DNA of 64,000 nt from CAXXXW01 sp963665555 (lineage in GTDB: Bacteria > Pseudomonadota > Alphaproteobacteria > Thalassobaculales > Thalassobaculaceae): positions 3,286,001 to 3,350,000 of the forward strand of contig OY762308.1 of assembly GCA_963665555.2 (NCBI GenBank), read 5' to 3'. The stretch's first letter is position 1; each line of letters begins with the position of its first letter. The notes beneath the pieces were generated by a model. The model was not told the DNA's origin. It did not search any database and worked only from the letters and a program-made list of their open reading frames with translations. Made by a program: the position numbers and the translations under genes. Positions 59,821-64,000 of the stretch are shown here, one piece after another.

Positions 59821-60928
59821 CGCCCGCCGCCTCCGCCCGCGCCTCGATGCGCCGGACCTGCATCGCCGCGTCGTGCTCCATCTCCGCCGCCTTGCGGCCG
59901 GTCAGCATCAGCGCGACCGCCTCCGCGCCGGCCGCGCGGCGCCGGCCCTGTCCGCGCGCGATCACGGCCCAGCGCGCGGCCGCCAGCGCCTCCCACCAGG
60001 CGAGCGCGGCCGGATCGCCGGCCGGCGCGCCCCGCTCGGCCTCGTAGCCGCGCAGGAAGTCCCGCCACTCGCCGATCCCGCCGGCCTCGCGCGCGTCGGC
60101 GCCGAACCGCCAGCACCGGGCGCGCAGCCAGCCCATGTCCTCCAGCGGGTCGCTCCAGGACGCGAACTCCCAGTCCAGCACGCCCGTAAGCTCGCCGCCG
60201 TCCGCCATCAGGTTGCCGGTCCTGAAGTCGCCGTGGCAGAGGACGACCCGCCGGCTCTCCGGCGCGCGCGCGGCGAGGCGGCGCAGCGTCCATTCCAGCG
60301 CCGGCGACGGCTCCCCCAGCGCGTCGATCCGTTCGAGAAGCTCCGCGATCCGGCGGCGGGCGGGCGAGCGGGGCGGCGCGCCGAGGAAGCCGAGATCGAC
60401 GCCGCCCGGAACCGCGCGGGGCGTTATCGCGTGGATGCGCGCCAGCTCCCGCCCGATCCGCTCCGCCAGCGCCGGGCGGCGGGGATCGAGCGCCGGGTCG
60501 CGGACCAGGACGCGCGGGTCCGCCGTTCCCGCGACGCGGCGCGCGACGAGGAACGGCTTGCCGAGCGGGCCGCCCCCCGGTCCGGGGAACGACGCTTCGA
60601 GGAACAGCGGTTCGGGGACCGTGGCGCCGGCGGCGCGGGCGGCAAGCAGCAGGGCGAACTCCTGCGCCCGCCCCCAGGCCGGGACCGGCGCGTCGGCGGA
60701 GGCGGTCCGCAGCACGAGGTCCTGGAGGCCGGGCAGCGCGCCGCCGTCGAACGCCGCGAGGAGGCGCCGGTTCTCCTGGATCGCGCCGCCGGGCAGCCGG
60801 GAGAAGTCGCGGATCGTGGCGCCGCGCGCCCCGGTCCGCGCCGCCAGCCACGCCGCGAGGCCGGGCGGCGCGCCCCCCGACGGCGCGGCCCCCGGCCGGG
60901 CCGCGTCAGGCTCCCCAGGACCAGAAAT
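59810..60928 (-). CDS. APH-type phosphotransferase family protein; start codon unclear
   Basis: The aminoglycoside-phosphotransferase/kinase-fold product has LCHGDFRTGNLM (catalytic loop, H-G-D) and VLDWEFASWSDPLEDMGW (metal-binding D). Homology extends upstream of the first standard start codon (GTG at 60715): the frame encodes AAWLAARTG and SRLPGGAIQENRRLL, the normal N-terminal part of this family. No ATG, GTG or TTG lies in that stretch. An ATT at 60928, with GAGGGC upstream and inside the end of the acyl-CoA dehydrogenase gene, is the best candidate. Relatives near acyl-CoA dehydrogenases resemble the ACAD10/11 kinase domain, which phosphorylates 4-hydroxyacyl-CoA. Length from ATT is 372 residues. 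Confidence 0.85.
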   Translation of the reverse strand: MSGPGEPDAARPGAAPSGGAPPGLAAWLAARTGARGATIRDFSRLPGGAIQENRRLLAAFDGGALPGLQDLVLRTASADAPVPAWGRAQEFALLLAARAAGATVPEPLFLEASFPGPGGGPLGKPFLVARRVAGTADPRVLVRDPALDPRRPALAERIGRELARIHAITPRAVPGGVDLGFLGAPPRSPARRRIAELLERIDALGEPSPALEWTLRRLAARAPESRRVVLCHGDFRTGNLMADGGELTGVLDWEFASWSDPLEDMGWLRARCWRFGADAREAGGIGEWRDFLRGYEAERGAPAGDPAALAWWEALAAARWAVIARGQGRRRAAGAEAVALMLTGRKAAEMEHDAAMQVRRIEARAEAAGDGR

Positions 60929-62108
60929 CGTTGCCCTCGCCGCGGTAGAAGCGGGCCAGCACCATCTTGTGCACCTCGGACGCGCCGTCCACCAGCCGCG
61001 CCTGGCGCGCGTAGCGGTAGATCCACTCCAGCGGCGTGTCCCTGGAATAGCCCCGCGCGCCGTTCAGCTGCAGCGCGGTGTCCACCGCCCGTTGCAGCGT
61101 GTCGGCGACATGGTTCTTGGCCATCGAGACTTCCTTGCGCGCGAAGTCGCCTTGGGCGAGCTTCCACGCCGCGCGCATCGTGATCAGCCGGCCGAGTTCG
61201 ATGTCGGCCGCGACGCCGCCCAGCATCTGCTGCACGCCCTCGCGCTCGGCCAGCTTGACGCCGAAGCTCTCGCGCCGCTCCACGTATTCGTGGGCGATCT
61301 CCAGCGACCGCTTGGCGAGGCCGAGCCACCTCATGCAATGGGTGAGCCGCGCGGTGCCGAGGCGGATCTGCGTCAGCTTCAGCCCGTCGCCCACCTCCAT
61401 GATCCGGTCGGCGTCGTCGATCTCCAGCCCGTCGAAGCGGAGTTCGCAATGCCCCCCGTGCTCCTCCGGTCCCATGATCTCGATCCGCCGGACGATCTCC
61501 CAGCCCGGCTGGTCGCGGTGGAACATGAAGGCGGTCAGCCCCCGGCGCGGGTCGTCGGAGGTCTTCGCCATCAGGATGAAATGCGCCGCCTCCTCCGCGC
61601 CGGTGATGAACCATTTGCGCCCGCTCACGCGCCATTTGGAGTTTCCGACCGGCTCGGCGCGCGTCAGCATCATCGAAGGGTCGGAGCCGGAGCCGGGATG
61701 CGGCTCGGTCATGACGAAGGAGGAGCGGACGCGGCCGTCCACGATCGGCTGCAGCCACTTGTCCTTCTGCGCCCCGGTCGCGACGCGGTTCAGCACGAAC
61801 ATGTTGCCGTCGTCGGGCGCGGCGCAGTTGAAGCAGGCCGGGCCGAAGATCGAGCGGTTCATCTCCTCGTAGGCGGCCGCCATGCCCACCTGGTCGAAGC
61901 CGAGGCCGCCGCGCTCCCTCGGCATCTGCGGCGCCCAGAGGCCGGCCGCCTTGACCTCGGCGCGCGCCGCCTCCAGCGGCCCGGCGGCGATGTTCTCGTG
62001 CGCGTCGTAATTCGCCCGGTCGGACTCCAGGGGCAGGATGCGCGCGTCCACGAATTCGCGGACGGCGCGGCGGTATTCCTCGACTTCGGGCGGGAGGGAA
62101 AAATCCAC
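60906..62108 (-). CDS. Acyl-CoA dehydrogenase (ACAD10/11-like)
   Basis: The 400-residue flavoenzyme shows SSFVMTEPHPGSGSDPSMM (FAD/substrate loop), KWFITGAEEAAHFILMAKT, and, near the C-terminus, QLNGARGYSRDTPLEWIYRYARQARLVDGASEVHKM. The base position (D in VDGASE) is an aspartate, as in the ACAD10/11 branch. Start is GTG at 62108 with GGAG ahead. Together with the downstream kinase-type phosphotransferase it may process 4-hydroxyacyl-CoA or related acyl-CoA intermediates; this parallels eukaryotic ACAD10/11 but is inference here. Confidence 0.93.
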   Translation of the reverse strand: MDFSLPPEVEEYRRAVREFVDARILPLESDRANYDAHENIAAGPLEAARAEVKAAGLWAPQMPRERGGLGFDQVGMAAAYEEMNRSIFGPACFNCAAPDDGNMFVLNRVATGAQKDKWLQPIVDGRVRSSFVMTEPHPGSGSDPSMMLTRAEPVGNSKWRVSGRKWFITGAEEAAHFILMAKTSDDPRRGLTAFMFHRDQPGWEIVRRIEIMGPEEHGGHCELRFDGLEIDDADRIMEVGDGLKLTQIRLGTARLTHCMRWLGLAKRSLEIAHEYVERRESFGVKLAEREGVQQMLGGVAADIELGRLITMRAAWKLAQGDFARKEVSMAKNHVADTLQRAVDTALQLNGARGYSRDTPLEWIYRYARQARLVDGASEVHKMVLARFYRGEGNDFWSWGA

Positions 62109-62168
62109 TTGCTGGCTCCGGCGGGTTCGCGGCGGTCGCGGAACGAATGCCCGCGCGCGCGCCGGCGG

Positions 62169-63167
62169 TCAAGCGCCGGGAAGCGCGGGCCGGGCGGCGA
62201 ACAGGGCGTCGAGGGTTTCCTCCGGGCCGGCGCCGGCGTTGGCGGCCGCGTCCACCGCGGCGCAGATCGGGAGTTCGACGCCCTCCCGCGCCGCGCGCCG
62301 CGCGATGGCGCGGGCGGCGCCCCGGCCCTCCACCAGCCCGCCGGCCGCGGCCAGCGCTTCCTTCGCCGTCGCGCCCCGGCCGAGCGCCGCGCCGAAGCGG
62401 AAATTGCGCGATTGCGCGCTGGAGCAGGTGAGCACGAGGTCGCCCAGCCCGGCCAGCCCGGACAGCGTTTCCGCCCGCCCGCCGAGCGCGACGGCGAACC
62501 GCGCCGCCTCCGCCAGGCCGCGCGCTATCAGGTCGGCCCGCGCGTTCTCCCCCAGGCCGCGCCCGGCGGCGAAGCCGCAGGCGACGGCGACCGGGTTCTT
62601 GACCGCCCCGCCGACCTCCGCGCCGACAATGTCGTCCGTGGGATCGAGCCGGAACGCCGCCGATTCGAGCGCGCGCGCCAGGGCCCCGGCCGCCGCGCCC
62701 TCCGGCATGGCCAGCGCCGCCGCCGTCGGCGCGCCGCGCGCCGCCTCCGCCGCGAAGGTCGGCCCCGACAGGCAGCCGACGGCCCGGCCGGGGAGCGTCT
62801 CCGCCAGGACCTCGGACATGAGCTTGCCCGTCCCGTCCTCCAGCCCCTTGGCGCAGCACGCGACCGGCGTTTGGGGCGCGAGGCTCTCCGCCATCCGCGC
62901 CGCCGTCGCGCGGACATGCCGGGCCGGGACGGCGAGGAGAACGGCGTCGGCCGCGCACGCCTCGGCCATGTCCCCGGTCGCGCGGATCGCCGGCTCCAGC
63001 CGGACGCCCGGCAGCCAGACCGTGTTCTCGCGCTCCCCGTTCATCGCCGCGACCGCGCTTGCCTCGCGCTCCCAGACGACGACGCGGCGCCCGGCCCGCG
63101 CGGCGAGCTGGGCCAGCGCCGTCCCCCAGGCGCCGCCGCCCACCACGCCGATCCGCGCGTAGCTCAC
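62169..63167 (-). CDS. gpsA: Glycerol-3-phosphate dehydrogenase [NAD(P)+]
   Basis: GpsA reduces dihydroxyacetone phosphate to sn-glycerol-3-phosphate for phospholipid synthesis. The 332-residue product has GGGAWGTALAQLAA (NAD(P) site, about residue 9), CCAKGLE, LSGPTFAAEAARGAPTA, EVGGAVKNPVAVACG (catalytic Lys) and SGLAGLGDLVLTCSS. Start is a GTG at 63167 that overlaps the tsaD stop in GTGA, so the two genes are coupled. This order is widespread in alphaproteobacteria. Confidence 0.95.
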   Translation of the reverse strand: MSYARIGVVGGGAWGTALAQLAARAGRRVVVWEREASAVAAMNGERENTVWLPGVRLEPAIRATGDMAEACAADAVLLAVPARHVRATAARMAESLAPQTPVACCAKGLEDGTGKLMSEVLAETLPGRAVGCLSGPTFAAEAARGAPTAAALAMPEGAAAGALARALESAAFRLDPTDDIVGAEVGGAVKNPVAVACGFAAGRGLGENARADLIARGLAEAARFAVALGGRAETLSGLAGLGDLVLTCSSAQSRNFRFGAALGRGATAKEALAAAGGLVEGRGAARAIARRAAREGVELPICAAVDAAANAGAGPEETLDALFAARPALPGA

Positions 63168-64000
63168 GCCGTCGCCTCCGCCGCCGCGCCGGTTGCCTCC
63201 GCCGGGGCCTCCCCCGGCGCCTCGTCGAGCGGCCAGCGCGGCCGGGGCGCGAAGTCGAGGCCGTCCACGAGGCCGAGGCGCAGGCGCTCCAGCCCGGCCC
63301 AGGCGATCATCGCCGCGTTGTCGGTGCAGAGCGAAGGCGGCGGGACGACGAACCGCATCCCCTCGCGCTCCGCCAGCGCCCGCAGCGCCGCGCGCAGCGC
63401 CCGGTTGGCGGCGACCCCGCCGGCCGCCACGAAGGGCCGGCCCTCCCCGTGGCGCGACCGGAACAGGGCGATGGCGTTGGCGCAGCGCTCCGCGATCCCG
63501 CGCACGGCGGCGGCCTGGAAGGCGGCGGCGAGGTCGGCGGCGCCGGCCGGCGACAGCGGCGCCATGGCGGCGGCCCTGTGCCGCGCGGCGGTCTTCAGCC
63601 CGGAGAAGGAGAAGTCGCAGCCCGGCCGGCCCGCCATCGGGACCGGGAGCTTCGCGCGCGCCGGATCGCCGTCCTCGGCCGCGCGCTCCAGCGCCGGGCC
63701 GCCCGGCCAGCCGAGGCCGAGCAGCCGCGCCGTCTTGTCGAACGCCTCGCCCGCCGCGTCGTCCAGCGTCGCGCCGAACCGCCGGTAGCGGCCGACGCCC
63801 TCGACCGCGAGCGACTGGCAATGGCCGCCCGAGACCAGCAGCAACAGGAACGGGAAGCCGACCCCGTCCGTCAGCCGCGCGGTCAGCGCGTGGCCCTCCA
63901 GGTGGTTGACCGCGACGAAGGGAACGCCGCGCGCCAGGGCGATCGCCTTGGCCATGGTCGCGCCGACCAGCACGCCGCCGATCAGGCCCGGCCCGCCGGT
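63164..64000 (-). CDS. tsaD: tRNA N6-adenosine threonylcarbamoyltransferase TsaD, 5' end beyond window
   Basis: TsaD, with TsaB and TsaE, transfers threonylcarbamoyl to A37 of ANN-reading tRNAs. The 278 visible residues start at TGGPGLIGGVLVGATMAKA and include the metal-binding NHLEGH, LLLVSGGHCQ, DDAAGEAFDKTARLLGLGWPGGPALE, FSFSGLKTA and FVAAGGVAANRALR. Roughly the first 80 residues lie off the right edge. A C-terminal Ala/Glu/Pro-rich tail of about 20 residues precedes the stop, which overlaps gpsA in GTGA. Confidence 0.95.
   Translation of the reverse strand, partial: TGGPGLIGGVLVGATMAKAIALARGVPFVAVNHLEGHALTARLTDGVGFPFLLLLVSGGHCQSLAVEGVGRYRRFGATLDDAAGEAFDKTARLLGLGWPGGPALERAAEDGDPARAKLPVPMAGRPGCDFSFSGLKTAARHRAAAMAPLSPAGAADLAAAFQAAAVRGIAERCANAIALFRSRHGEGRPFVAAGGVAANRALRAALRALAEREGMRFVVPPPSLCTDNAAMIAWAGLERLRLGLVDGLDFAPRPRWPLDEAPGEAPAEATGAAAEATA

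Noticed and set aside
60424..60905. Fusion or frameshift joining the acyl-CoA dehydrogenase to the phosphotransferase
   Set aside because: The dehydrogenase ends at the normal family C-terminus with a proper stop, and the kinase frame begins in a different phase with its full N-terminal homology.

Overview
The window is 64 kb of very GC-rich bacterial chromosome, densely packed with genes on both strands. Gene content points to an alphaproteobacterium: a class I lysyl-tRNA synthetase, an RluD-RpoH pair with a divergent DUF6476-type protein, an IalB-type secreted protein next to rlmN, aerobic cobaltochelatase CobN with CobW, and an aspartate/glutamate leucyltransferase. The catabolic genes (four CaiB/BaiF CoA-transferases, two TauD dioxygenases, two luciferase-like monooxygenases, two DsbA-fold isomerases, a TAXI-TRAP transporter, a Baeyer-Villiger type monooxygenase) suggest a versatile heterotroph. 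The order cannot be fixed from sequence alone; a free-living or host-associated marine/soil Rhodospirillales-like organism is my inference.

Layout. 1-8 kb (minus strand): a cut lipoprotein, a Bax inhibitor-1 protein with a clear promoter, then cobW-cobN-ialB-rlmN as one compressed transcription unit. 8-12 kb: TAXI binding protein plus fused TRAP permease. 12-15 kb: acyl-CoA ligase coupled to a luciferase-like monooxygenase. 15-19 kb: two CoA-transferases around a HicAB toxin-antitoxin pair, the second coupled to a YfcG-like glutathione transferase. 19-22.5 kb (minus): TSUP exporter, TauD dioxygenase and flavin monooxygenase. 22.5-24 kb: a compositionally foreign gene with a nucleoside-deoxyribosyltransferase/TIR-like C-terminus, flanked by copies of an intergenic repeat. 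24-28.5 kb: Gfa protein, tRNA-CAU, isomerase, flavin reductase, threonine ammonia-lyase, CoA-transferase. 28.7-33.5 kb: a GltD-like iron-sulfur flavoprotein followed by 2-oxoacid:ferredoxin oxidoreductase alpha and beta, followed by an FAD oxidase and an isomerase. 35.4-45 kb: an unknown protein with an excellent promoter, LysRS, small lipoprotein, Bpt, a CVNH-like secreted protein, TauD, an outer-membrane barrel, RpoH, RluD, DUF6476 and threonine aldolase. 45-50 kb: CoA-transferase with a CitE-like lyase, a medium-chain dehydrogenase and a second luciferase-like protein. 50-52 kb: a type II restriction-modification pair. 52-57 kb (minus): MarR-HlyD, GNAT, pyrE-gamma-glutamyltransferase, a PuuD-like membrane protein. 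57.4-64 kb: tRNA-Phe, an internally duplicated unknown protein, enoyl-CoA hydratase, an acyl-CoA dehydrogenase/phosphotransferase/DUF6285 set, gpsA, and tsaD running off the right edge.

The most interesting places are the repeat-flanked NDT/TIR-like gene (22.6-23.8 kb), the restriction-modification pair next to a HlyD adaptor that lacks its expected transporter, the GltD-like/Kor electron-transfer module, the internally duplicated protein at 57.7 kb, and a phosphotransferase whose reading frame has no standard start codon. No CRISPR array, prophage, transposase, rRNA or riboswitch was seen.
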